NCBI GenBank assembly: GCA_002298915.1
Contig: DBML01000001.1
Span: 247,638-311,637, forward strand
Source of the DNA: Clostridium sp. UBA699
Lineage (GTDB): Bacteria; Bacillota; Clostridia; Clostridiales; Clostridiaceae
Reading direction: 5' to 3'
DNA length: 64,000 nt
Each line of letters begins with the position of its first letter. The stretch's first letter is position 1. Positions 8,195-16,175 of the stretch are shown one piece after another. The translations under genes were made by a program, and so were the position numbers. The notes below the pieces were generated by a model. The model had not been told where the DNA came from. It did not search any database and worked only from the letters and a program-made list of their open reading frames with translations.

Positions 8195-8806
8195 ATGCAG
8201 GCACTTGGTTTGATCGAAACGAAGGGATTGATTGCTGCCATAGAGAGCGCAGATGCGATGCTCAAAGCTGCTGATGTCAGCCTGCTGGAGAAAACAATCG
8301 TAGGCGGAGGACTTGTGACCATAACAGTAACCGGCGATTTAGCTGCTGTGAAAGCAGCAGTTGAAGCCGGGGGAGCTGCGGTCAAAATGTTGAGCAGCGC
8401 GCTCCTGGTCTCAGAGCATGTGATTCCGAGACCTCACGGGGAGATCGGCAGCATAATAGGCCCTGAAGATCCTCAGGAGCCGACTCCAAAGGAACCGGCA
8501 ACAGAAGCTGCTGTGGCTGAAGAAACAGCACCGGCAGAAGAAGCAGCAGAAGAAGCAGCAGAAGAAGCAGCAAGGTCTGAAGCGACAGCTTCAGAAAATC
8601 TCCTTCACCACAGGGAAGCTGTGGACAGGATGGTCCTCGAACGAGGCCTGGAAGAGACAATTGATGCCCTGGGCAAAATGAAGGTCATAGAGCTCAGGAA
8701 TCTGGCCCGCCGCTTCATGGACTTCGGCATAACAGGGAGAGCGGTCTCAAAGGCAGACAAGAAGCTCCTGATGCATGAGTTCAGGAAATACTACGGGCAC
8801 AATTAA
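8195..8806 (+). CDS. BMC-H shell protein with acidic linker and C-terminal helical domain
   Basis: A 203-residue shell protein. Residues 1-90 form a canonical BMC domain (MQALGLIETKGLIAAIESAD, ending HVIPRPHGEI). A low-complexity linker rich in Pro, Glu and Ala follows (residues 95-130, with EEAAEEAAEEAA). The last 65 residues are a charged helical domain (LGKMKVIELRNLARRFMDF, then KADKKLLMHEFRKYY) that looks SAP-like. It is comparable in plan to EutK/PduK, which also carry C-terminal extensions, but the tail here is different. The tail could bind nucleic acid or anchor the shell; this is inference. Confidence 0.85.
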   Translation: MQALGLIETKGLIAAIESADAMLKAADVSLLEKTIVGGGLVTITVTGDLAAVKAAVEAGGAAVKMLSSALLVSEHVIPRPHGEIGSIIGPEDPQEPTPKEPATEAAVAEETAPAEEAAEEAAEEAARSEATASENLLHHREAVDRMVLERGLEETIDALGKMKVIELRNLARRFMDFGITGRAVSKADKKLLMHEFRKYYGHN

Positions 8807-8824
8807 AGAACGGAGGGATCCAAT

Positions 8825-10339
8825 TTGGAAAACATAGATAAGGATCTGCGCTCTGTACAGGAAGCAAGAAATCTTGCCAGGCTTGGAAAAGTTGCGGCAA
8901 ACAAGATTGCTGAGTACAGCGAAGAGCAGATAAACAAGATACTTTGCAGCATGGTAAGGGTTGCAGAAGAGAACGCGGTAAGCCTGGCCAAGATGGCTGT
9001 CGAAGAAACAGGCTTCGGCAACGTCGAAAGCAAGACATACAAGAACCATCTCGCTTCGACACTCGTATACAACGCCATTAAAGACATGAAGACTATGGGC
9101 GTCATCAGGGAAGACGAAGTCAACAAGGTCATCGACATAGCCGAGCCGGTTGGACTGATAATGGGTATAGTCCCTTCAACAAACCCTACATCAACAGCAA
9201 TATTCAAAGCAATAATAGCCATAAAATCAAGGAACGCTATAGTGTTCTCGCCGCACCCGTCAGCATTGAAATGCACGATGAAGGCTGTTGAGCTTATGAA
9301 CGAAGCTGCAGTAGCAGCGGGTGCTCCTGAAAACATAATATCCTGCATAGTTACACCTACTATAGAAGCTACAAACGAGCTTATGAAATGTAAAGAGGTT
9401 GCCATAATAATAGCGACAGGCGGACCGGGAATGGTAAAAGCTGCGTACAGCGCAGGGAAGCCTGCCCTGGGAGTCGGAGCAGGAAACTCTCCTGCATACA
9501 TCGAAAGGACCGCGAATGTCCCTAAGGCTGTAAGCAATATAATCGCGAGCAAGACCTTCGACTTCGGAACAATCTGCGCATCGGAGCAGTCGATAATAGT
9601 TGAAGAATGCAACAGGGAAGAGGTCATGGCTGAATTCAGGAGGCAGGGCGGATACTTCATGTCAGCTGAAGAAACTGAAAAAGTATGCACGCTGCTGTTC
9701 AAGAACGGCCACACAATGAATGCAAAATTCGTGGGAAGATCCCCTCAGGTTATCGCCGAGGCCGCAGGCTTCTGCATACCTACAGGCACGAAGGTGCTCA
9801 TAGGAGAGCAGAAGGGAGTGGGCCCTGGAAACCCTCTTTCCTTCGAAAAGCTCACCACAGTGCTTGCCTTCTACACGGTAAAAGACTGGCATGAGGCATG
9901 CGACCTGAGCATAGCGCTTCTTCAGAACGGCATAGGCCACACCATGAGCCTTCACACTGAAGACAGGGATATGGTAATGAAGTTCGCGAAGAAGCCGGCA
10001 GCAAGAATCCTGGTCAACACAGGCGGAAGCCAGGGAGGAACAGGTGCAAGCACAGGACTGCTTCCATCCTTCACCCTCGGATGCGGAACCTGGGGAGGAA
10101 GCTCGGTTTCGGAGAACGTAGGACCTCTCCACCTCATCAACATAAAGAGGGTGGCATACGGCCTCAAGGACTGCGCAACTCTGGCTTCATCAGATCCTAC
10201 CTTCTCATATGCTGAACCATCCTGCAGCTGCGGAATAGAGTACAGCGTGGGATGCTGCGGCAGCAAACCTGAAACAGAGAATGAGAAGCTCCTCAAGCTT
10301 GTAAACCAGCTTGTTGAAGCTATGAAAGGGGCAAACTAG
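8825..10339 (+). CDS. cutF: CoA-acylating acetaldehyde dehydrogenase, microcompartment type
   Basis: A 504-residue aldehyde dehydrogenase that converts the acetaldehyde released by CutC to acetyl-CoA with NAD. The catalytic cysteine is in FGTICASEQS. It starts with TTG at 8825, eight bases after GGAGG. The C terminus ends in a separate amphipathic helix (EKLLKLVNQLVEAMKG) after a Cys-rich linker, which fits a C-terminal encapsulation peptide; the N-terminal region is the usual EutE-like helix. It is followed one base later by pduL, so the two steps are coupled. Confidence 0.92.
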   Translation: MENIDKDLRSVQEARNLARLGKVAANKIAEYSEEQINKILCSMVRVAEENAVSLAKMAVEETGFGNVESKTYKNHLASTLVYNAIKDMKTMGVIREDEVNKVIDIAEPVGLIMGIVPSTNPTSTAIFKAIIAIKSRNAIVFSPHPSALKCTMKAVELMNEAAVAAGAPENIISCIVTPTIEATNELMKCKEVAIIIATGGPGMVKAAYSAGKPALGVGAGNSPAYIERTANVPKAVSNIIASKTFDFGTICASEQSIIVEECNREEVMAEFRRQGGYFMSAEETEKVCTLLFKNGHTMNAKFVGRSPQVIAEAAGFCIPTGTKVLIGEQKGVGPGNPLSFEKLTTVLAFYTVKDWHEACDLSIALLQNGIGHTMSLHTEDRDMVMKFAKKPAARILVNTGGSQGGTGASTGLLPSFTLGCGTWGGSSVSENVGPLHLINIKRVAYGLKDCATLASSDPTFSYAEPSCSCGIEYSVGCCGSKPETENEKLLKLVNQLVEAMKGAN

Positions 10340-10340
10340 C

Positions 10341-10994
10341 ATGGACAACAGGTACGAAGCTGTTCTGAAGCTTCTGCTGGAGGCTGTCCAGAACAACCAG
10401 GCTTCTGCGGAAGTGAAAGGGGATACAAATGAAATCCCTGTTGGAATTTCCAACCGGCACATTCATCTGTCACAGGCAGACCAGAACATCCTGTTCGGCG
10501 AAGGCTACCAGATGACGGTGATGAAAGAGCTTTCACAGCCCGGACAGTATGCCTACAAGGAAACCGTGACCATCTGCGGACCTAAGGGGGCCATAGAGAA
10601 GGTAAGGATCCTGGGGCCTGCCAGGAGCAAGACACAGGTAGAGGTTCTCTCAGGAGACTCCTTCAAGCTTGGGGTTGTCCCCCAGACAAGGCTTTCAGGG
10701 GATTTGCACGGAACGGCAGGAGTCACCATAATTGGCCCTAAGGGGTCGGTTCAGACAACGGAAGGCGTCATGGTTGCGCAAAGGCACATACACATGACTC
10801 CCCAGGACGCTCAGAGGCTGGGAGTGCACGACGGAGAGACAGTAGGCATAGAGGTCAGCGGCACCAGAGGCGGCATATACAAGAATGTCGCCATAAGGGC
10901 AAATGACGCATCGGTACTGGAATGCCATCTGGACACAGAGGAAGCTAACGCGATGAGCATAGATTCGCTAACAAAAATCAAGATAGTAAAATAA
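10341..10994 (+). CDS. pduL: Phosphate acetyltransferase, PduL type
   Basis: A 217-residue PduL that turns acetyl-CoA and phosphate into acetyl phosphate and recycles CoA inside the shell. The paired zinc-binding motifs are SNRHIHLS near residue 35 and AQRHIHMT near residue 150. The first 20 residues (RYEAVLKLLLEAVQNN) form an amphipathic helix separated by a linker, as expected for an encapsulation peptide. The gene starts one base after the aldehyde dehydrogenase stop. Confidence 0.94.
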   Translation: MDNRYEAVLKLLLEAVQNNQASAEVKGDTNEIPVGISNRHIHLSQADQNILFGEGYQMTVMKELSQPGQYAYKETVTICGPKGAIEKVRILGPARSKTQVEVLSGDSFKLGVVPQTRLSGDLHGTAGVTIIGPKGSVQTTEGVMVAQRHIHMTPQDAQRLGVHDGETVGIEVSGTRGGIYKNVAIRANDASVLECHLDTEEANAMSIDSLTKIKIVK

Positions 10995-11017
10995 TTAATA
11001 TTTAGGAGGAAGAAATT

Positions 11018-11314
11018 ATGAAATACGATGCACTGGGAATGATCGAAACAAAGGGTTTGGTAGGTTCAATAGAGGCAGCAGACGCGATGGTTAAGGCGGC
11101 AAATGTTTACCTTGTAGGCAAAGAGCACGTAGGCGGCGGACTTGTAACAGTAATGGTAAGAGGAGATGTAGGGGCAGTCAAGGCTGCAACTGACGCAGGA
11201 GCTGCTGCAGCGCAGAGAGTCGGAGAGCTCGTATCAGTACATGTTATACCAAGACCGCACGTTGAAGTTGAGACAATACTCCCAGCAAAAAAGGCTGAAG
11301 GCGAAGTAAAATAG
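11018..11314 (+). CDS. Canonical BMC-H shell protein, copy 1 (EutM/PduA-like)
   Basis: A 98-residue canonical hexameric shell subunit beginning MKYDALGMIETKGLVGSIEA, with pore region EHVGGGLVTVMVRGDVG and the usual end HVIPRPH. A strong ribosome site (AGGAGGAAG) precedes it, as expected for a major shell component. The copy at 11355 differs at only six residues, so this is a recent tandem duplication or a gene-converted pair. Confidence 0.95.
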   Translation: MKYDALGMIETKGLVGSIEAADAMVKAANVYLVGKEHVGGGLVTVMVRGDVGAVKAATDAGAAAAQRVGELVSVHVIPRPHVEVETILPAKKAEGEVK

Positions 11315-11354
11315 CAAAAACATAATAAATATTTGGAAGGGCGGGGAATAAATT

Positions 11355-11651
11355 ATGAAATTCGATGCATTGGGAATGATAGAAACAAAAGGACTCGTAG
11401 GAGCTATTGAGGCAGCAGACGCAATGGTCAAAGCTGCAAATGTTTACCTTGTAGGCAAAGAACACGTAGGCGGCGGGCTTGTAACAGTAATGGTTAGAGG
11501 CGATGTAGGAGCAGTCAAGGCTGCAACAGACGCAGGAGCTGCTGCGGCACAGAGAGTCGGAGAGCTCGTATCGGTACATGTAATACCAAGACCGCACGGT
11601 GAAGTTGAATCAATACTCCCAGCTAAAAAAGCTGAGGGCGGCGTTCTATAA
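11355..11651 (+). CDS. Canonical BMC-H shell protein, copy 2 (EutM/PduA-like)
   Basis: A 98-residue near-duplicate of the preceding gene (Y3F, S17A, V82G, T86S, E96G, K98L). The pore-lining segment is identical in both, so any functional difference would lie at the edges or the exposed C terminus. It is the last shell gene, and a hairpin follows at 11673. Confidence 0.95.
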   Translation: MKFDALGMIETKGLVGAIEAADAMVKAANVYLVGKEHVGGGLVTVMVRGDVGAVKAATDAGAAAAQRVGELVSVHVIPRPHGEVESILPAKKAEGGVL

Positions 11652-11672
11652 TTTAAAGCAAATTAAGTCAGA

Positions 11673-11704
11673 CAGGGCGGATAGAAATATCCGCCCTGTG
11701 TTTT
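11673..11704 (+). terminator. Hairpin terminator after the shell genes
   Basis: An 11-bp perfect stem (11673-11683 with 11688-11698) has a GAAA tetraloop and is followed by GTGTTTT. The T-run is weak, so partial read-through into the SMR exporter gene 20 bases further on is likely. This would lower exporter expression relative to shell proteins. Confidence 0.75.
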
Positions 11705-11724
11705 CAGGAAAGGGGGAGATTTCA

Positions 11725-12054
11725 TTGGGATACATTTATCTTGCAGTAGCCATAGCATGCGAACTGCTTGGGACCACATTCCTCAAATACTCTGAAGGAT
11801 TCACAAAGCTTTTGCCCTCACTCATAAGTATCACAGCTTACGGCATATGTTTTTTCTTTTTCTCCAAATCCATGCAGGACATCAACCTCAGCGTTGCCTA
11901 CGCCACCTGGTCTGCGCTTGGCCTCGTCATAACAACGTTCATATCCTTTGCGGTTTTCAAGGAAGGGATAACGCCTGCGGGCATAGCAGGGTTGATACTG
12001 ATCGTCGCGGGGGTGATAATCCTGAATCTGCTTGGAACCCCGGCAAAGTCCTGA
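11725..12054 (+). CDS. SMR-family small multidrug/quaternary amine transporter
   Basis: A 109-residue four-helix membrane protein of the EmrE/QacC family. The essential glutamate is present (AIACELLGTTFLKYSEGF, Glu13 matching EmrE Glu14), as is the conserved YATWSALGLV. I place the start at TTG 11725, six bases after AGGGGGAG; a longer frame from 11599 overlaps the shell gene and is unlikely. SMR genes are often found in cut clusters. A role in exporting trimethylamine or importing choline-like cations is plausible from context but not shown. Confidence 0.85.
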   Translation: MGYIYLAVAIACELLGTTFLKYSEGFTKLLPSLISITAYGICFFFFSKSMQDINLSVAYATWSALGLVITTFISFAVFKEGITPAGIAGLILIVAGVIILNLLGTPAKS

Positions 12055-12150
12055 CGGGAATTGTCGGACGATTGAAAAAATTTGTGATGCGTGCATCCGA
12101 TTTGTGGTAAGATTATCATAAGCAAAAAGAGGAATAGAGGTGTGGTTTAT

Positions 12151-14526
12151 ATGAACGTTCTGAAGGACGACGAACTGAGAAAGATCCATCTTTACTGGAG
12201 CGCATGCAATTACCTTGCAGCAGGAATGATATACCTTAAGGAGAACCCTCTGCTCAGGGAGCCGCTCAGGCCCGAACACGTAAAAAAGCGACTCCTCGGC
12301 CATTGGGGATCGAGCCCGGGGCTTTCCTTCATCTACGTCCACCTGAACAGGGTGATCAGGAAATACGACCTCAGCATGCTGTTCATAGCCGGACCCGGCC
12401 ACGGTGCGCCAGGTGTCCTGGCACCGGCATATCTAGAGGGAACCTATTCCGAGGTGTACCCCGATAAAAGCGAGGATGCGGAGGGCATGGCCCGCTTTTT
12501 CAAGCAGTTCTCCTTCCCGGGAGGAATAGGAAGCCACTGCACGCCTGAGACGCCTGGATCCATCCACGAGGGGGGAGAGCTTGGCTACAGCCTTTCCCAC
12601 GCCTACGGCGCAGCCTTCGACAACCCCGAGCTAATAGTCGCAGCGGTCATAGGTGACGGTGAGGCTGAGACCGGACCGCTGGCAACCTCCTGGCATTCCA
12701 ACAAGTTCCTGAACCCGGCCAGAGACGGGGCGGTCCTCCCCATCCTCCACCTGAACGGCTACAAGATCGCGAACCCGACGATCCTAGCCAGGATAAGCCG
12801 GGGTGAGCTTGAAAGCCTGTTCGTTGGATTAGGTTACATGCCGTACTTCGTTGAAGGAAACGAACCTGAAGCGATGCATGAACTCATGGCGGAAACGCTG
12901 GATAAGGCTGTGAGCGACATAAGGCGCATACAGGAGGAGGCCCGTATCGGAGGCGTGAAGGAAAGGCCTCTCTGGCCAATGATAGTGCTTAGATCCCCAA
13001 AGGGCTGGACAGGTCCGAAGGAAATGGACGGACACAGGATAGAAGGCTACTGGCGTTCCCACCAGGTGCCGCTGGCAGAGGTCCATGAGAACCCTGAACA
13101 GATGAGGCTGCTGGAGGAATGGCTCAGAAGCTACAAACCCCATGAGCTTTTCGACGCGAATGGAAGGCTGCTTCCCGAGCTCCGGGAGCTTGCGCCGGAA
13201 GGTACAAGCCGTATGAGCGCCAACCCAGCGGCGAACGGAGGGGCTCTGCGCAGGGCGCTGAAAATGCCTGATTTCAGGGAATACGAAGTCAGGTTCGAAA
13301 ACCCGGGAGTCTATGAGCATGAAAACACGAAGCCTCTAGGGGCATTCCTAAGGGACATATTCCGAAAGAATCCAGAGAACTTCAGGATGTTCGGACCTGA
13401 CGAGACTGCCTCCAACAGGCTCCAGACTGTATACGAGGCTACAAAGAAGGCCTGGATGGGGGACTACCTTGAAGAAGATTCAGACGGAGGGGAGCTCTCC
13501 CCTGATGGTAAGGTCATGGAGATGCTCAGCGAGCACACGCTGCTCGGCTGGCTGGAAGGCTACCTGCTGACAGGGAGGCACGGCTTCTTCCACACCTACG
13601 AGGCGTTCTCGCACATAATAGACTCCATGTTCAACCAGCACGCCAAATGGCTCAGCATAAGCAAGCATGCAGCTACCTGGAGGGATCCAGTCTCTTCTGA
13701 GAACATCCTCCTGTCGTCGACAGTGTGGCGCCAGGACCACAACGGCTTCTCGCACCAGGATCCAGGCTTCCTCGATGTTGTGACCAACAAGAGCCCGGAC
13801 GTTGTGAGGATATACCTCCCGCCAGATGCCAACTGCCTCCTCTCAACAGCAGACCACTGTCTAAGGAGCACTGGCTACGTGAACGTGATCGTAGCAGACA
13901 AGCAGAAGCATCTGCAGTACCTAACAGCAGAGGAGGCTGTAAAGCACTGCACGAAAGGGATTGGGATATGGGAATGGGCAAGCAGCGATACAAGCGGCAG
14001 CGAGCTTTCCGATCCCGACATTGTCATAGCAAGCTGCGGCGATGTCGCCACAAGAGAAGCCCTTGCGGCTGCAGCCATACTCAGAAGGGAGTTCCCTGGA
14101 TTGCGGGTGAGGTTCGTTAACGTGGTGGACCTCATGAAGCTTATATCATCAACAGAGCATCCCCACGGGCTGACGGACAAGGAGTTCGATTCCCTGTTCA
14201 CGAGCGCGAAGGACGTCGTGTTCAACTTCCACGGCTACCCTTGGCTCATCCACAAGCTGACCTACAAAAGGTCTAACCCGGAAAGGATACACGTGCACGG
14301 CTACAAGGAGAAGGGGAACATCAACACACCTCTGGAGCTGGCCATAATAAACGGGATAGACAGGTTCAGCCTTGTCATAGACGTCATAGACCGCGTCCAG
14401 AACCTCGGCTCGAAGGGGGCCCATGTGAGGGAGCATATGAAAAACGAGATTATCGGCAGCATTGAATATGCGCATGAGAACGGCATCGACAGGGAAGAGA
14501 TACGGAACTGGAAGTGGCCGCTGTGA
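12151..14526 (+). CDS. xfp: Xylulose-5-phosphate/fructose-6-phosphate phosphoketolase
   Basis: A 791-residue TPP enzyme that splits xylulose 5-phosphate or fructose 6-phosphate to acetyl phosphate and an aldose phosphate. Typical phosphoketolase segments are GPGHGAPGVLAPAYLEGTYS, SFPGGIGSHCTPETPGS and VIGDGEAETGPLA. The full family length is reached from the ATG at 12151; an upstream ATG at 12091 would add 20 atypical residues. A possible extended -10 (TGGTAAGAT) lies at 12105-12113. It gives a second acetyl phosphate source beside PduL. Confidence 0.94.
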   Translation: MNVLKDDELRKIHLYWSACNYLAAGMIYLKENPLLREPLRPEHVKKRLLGHWGSSPGLSFIYVHLNRVIRKYDLSMLFIAGPGHGAPGVLAPAYLEGTYSEVYPDKSEDAEGMARFFKQFSFPGGIGSHCTPETPGSIHEGGELGYSLSHAYGAAFDNPELIVAAVIGDGEAETGPLATSWHSNKFLNPARDGAVLPILHLNGYKIANPTILARISRGELESLFVGLGYMPYFVEGNEPEAMHELMAETLDKAVSDIRRIQEEARIGGVKERPLWPMIVLRSPKGWTGPKEMDGHRIEGYWRSHQVPLAEVHENPEQMRLLEEWLRSYKPHELFDANGRLLPELRELAPEGTSRMSANPAANGGALRRALKMPDFREYEVRFENPGVYEHENTKPLGAFLRDIFRKNPENFRMFGPDETASNRLQTVYEATKKAWMGDYLEEDSDGGELSPDGKVMEMLSEHTLLGWLEGYLLTGRHGFFHTYEAFSHIIDSMFNQHAKWLSISKHAATWRDPVSSENILLSSTVWRQDHNGFSHQDPGFLDVVTNKSPDVVRIYLPPDANCLLSTADHCLRSTGYVNVIVADKQKHLQYLTAEEAVKHCTKGIGIWEWASSDTSGSELSDPDIVIASCGDVATREALAAAAILRREFPGLRVRFVNVVDLMKLISSTEHPHGLTDKEFDSLFTSAKDVVFNFHGYPWLIHKLTYKRSNPERIHVHGYKEKGNINTPLELAIINGIDRFSLVIDVIDRVQNLGSKGAHVREHMKNEIIGSIEYAHENGIDREEIRNWKWPL

Positions 14527-15332
14527 TGTTTATGCAGAAATTCGCTGTACTCCAAAACGGGATCAGGATGCCGTATCTTGAAAAGGGGGACACAACGGGA
14601 ACCGCCCTGATTATGCTGCACGGCATAGCAGACTCCTGCAGGGCATTCGAGCCGATTCTCCCTTGCATTTCAGAACATATTCATGCCTTTGCTGTGACTT
14701 TGCGGGGGCATGGAGATGCAAGCCGGCCCGAATCCGGTTACAGCACAGACGATTTTGCAGAAGACCTAAGGCTGTTCATGGATGCGCTTGAGATCGATAA
14801 TGCAGTGATACTAGGAGCTTCAAGCGGCGGGTTTCCGGCCAGGCGTTTTGCAGTCAAATATCCGGAAAGAGTCGCAGGGCTCATCCTGCTCGGGTCGCCT
14901 TCAGCGCTACGGGAGAATCCGATGGCTCAGGCTCTTTGGAACTCAACCGTATCAAGGATTACAGATCCGGTTGACACAGAATTTGTAAGGAGATTCTCTC
15001 AAGGCATCATCTCGGACAAGATTCCTGGCGCTTTCTTTGAAAGTATGCTTGAGGAGAACATGAAACTCCCGGCACGTGTTTGGCGGGGGACTTTTGAAGG
15101 TATCATGCAGGAAACTTTCCCTGGAGATATTGAAAAGATTATAGCCAGGACGCTCATAATCTGGGGAGACCAGGACGCTGTGATTGACCGCAAGGATCAG
15201 GAGGAGCTGTCGAAGGCTATATGGGACTCAAGGCTGGTCGTGCTTTCAGGACTAGGGCATCTGCTGTATTGGGAAGAGCCTGAACGTGTCGCGGAAGAAA
15301 TCAATGCGTTCATGGAAAATATTGAGGATTAA
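14526..15332 (+). CDS. Alpha/beta hydrolase
   Basis: A 268-residue alpha/beta-hydrolase-fold protein. The oxyanion region is MLHGIADSCRAFEP, the nucleophile elbow is GASSGG, and the catalytic His lies in SGLGHLLYWEEP near the C terminus. The ATG at 14526 overlaps the phosphoketolase stop (TGATG), which suggests translational coupling. The substrate cannot be read from the sequence; esterase, lactonase or haloperoxidase-like activities are all possible. Confidence 0.8.
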   Translation: MFMQKFAVLQNGIRMPYLEKGDTTGTALIMLHGIADSCRAFEPILPCISEHIHAFAVTLRGHGDASRPESGYSTDDFAEDLRLFMDALEIDNAVILGASSGGFPARRFAVKYPERVAGLILLGSPSALRENPMAQALWNSTVSRITDPVDTEFVRRFSQGIISDKIPGAFFESMLEENMKLPARVWRGTFEGIMQETFPGDIEKIIARTLIIWGDQDAVIDRKDQEELSKAIWDSRLVVLSGLGHLLYWEEPERVAEEINAFMENIED

Positions 15333-15339
15333 ACGAAAA

Positions 15340-15371
15340 AGAGCCCAATGTGCGAAAACACGTTGGGCTCT
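15340..15371. terminator. Bidirectional terminator between convergent transcripts
   Basis: A stem of about 13 bp (AGAGCCCAATGTG with CACGTTGGGCTCT, one T-G pair) has an AAAA-containing loop. It lies between the hydrolase and the oppositely oriented response regulator. The A-run before the stem (GAAAAAGAG) gives a T-run for the minus-strand transcript. Confidence 0.8.
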
Positions 15372-15391
15372 GCATATTCTGGATATAAGTA

Positions 15392-16171
15392 TTAACCGTT
15401 TGCCGTCTTTTGTTTCGAAGAACAGGCGAATTTCCTGTAGGTCTGCGGCGTCATGTTCATCTGAGCGCAGAAAACCCTGTTGAAATATGAAGGGTCCGAG
15501 AAACCGCATTCCAGAGATATCCTGTATGCAGGGTAGTTTGTGGTCTCAAGCAGCCTGCATGCGTACTGCACCTTGAGGTTTATGACGTATTCCGTGAAGG
15601 AGACACCCATCTCCTTCTTGAAGACGTGGCTGAAGTACTTCGGATTCATGAATGCCTTGGCGGCAACCATGTCCAGCGTAAGCCTTTCCTTGAAATGTTC
15701 CTTGATGTACTTGACCGACTCCTCGATGAAATGCTCCCTGCATTCCTTTGTCTCTACGCCTCTTGATGCCGGACGCTCAGGAGCAGGGCCGGAGGCTTCG
15801 GAAGCGGATTCAAGCATCCTTCGGAAAACATCCTTGAAATCTTTAGGCTTAACAGGCTTCAGAAGGTATTCGAAGACCTTGAGCCTCATCGCTTTCTGCG
15901 CGTAGGAAAAATCCTGGCAGGAGGACAGTATCGTTATGCAGGCATAGGGAAGGAACTTCCTTATCTCGGCAATAGTGCTCAGCCCGTCCATCTCGGGGAT
16001 CATTATGTCCATGAAGATGAAATCAGGCTGGTGCTGCTTTGCAAGTGAGACAGCCTCCATTCCGCTTCCTGCAGTAAGCACGGTATCGTCCGGTCCCAGC
16101 TCATCCATCGCTATGGACTGCAGGAACTCCTGCTCAAGTATCTCATCTTCTACTATTAAAACTACACTCAT
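15392..16171 (-). CDS. Response regulator with AraC-type DNA-binding domain
   Basis: A 259-residue regulator. The receiver domain (residues 1-120) has the acidic pocket VEDE, the phosphoacceptor in IFMDIMIPEMDG and the conserved Lys in YLLKPVKPKD. The C-terminal 100 residues are an AraC/XylS double helix-turn-helix (MVAAKAFMNPKYFSHVFKKE, then SLECGFSDPSYFNRVFCAQM). It starts four bases after the sensor kinase stop, so the two form one operon. Position beside the choline locus suggests it activates the cut genes; no binding site has been identified. Confidence 0.93.
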   Translation of the reverse strand: MSVVLIVEDEILEQEFLQSIAMDELGPDDTVLTAGSGMEAVSLAKQHQPDFIFMDIMIPEMDGLSTIAEIRKFLPYACITILSSCQDFSYAQKAMRLKVFEYLLKPVKPKDFKDVFRRMLESASEASGPAPERPASRGVETKECREHFIEESVKYIKEHFKERLTLDMVAAKAFMNPKYFSHVFKKEMGVSFTEYVINLKVQYACRLLETTNYPAYRISLECGFSDPSYFNRVFCAQMNMTPQTYRKFACSSKQKTANG

Positions 16172-16175
16172 TGTA

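Noticed and set aside
8560..8580. GAAGAAGCA triplet repeats suggesting a microsatellite or CRISPR-like repeat
   Set aside because: It is the coding sequence of the EEAA linker in a shell protein, without spacers or dyad symmetry.
8803..9714. A 303-codon open frame on the minus strand inside the aldehyde dehydrogenase gene
   Set aside because: Composition is Ser/Ala/Ile-rich shadow coding with no ribosome site or homology pattern; the plus-strand gene is certain.
11599..11724. N-terminal extension of the SMR transporter overlapping the shell gene
   Set aside because: It would add 42 residues not found in SMR proteins and would run through a terminator hairpin; TTG 11725 has a good ribosome site.
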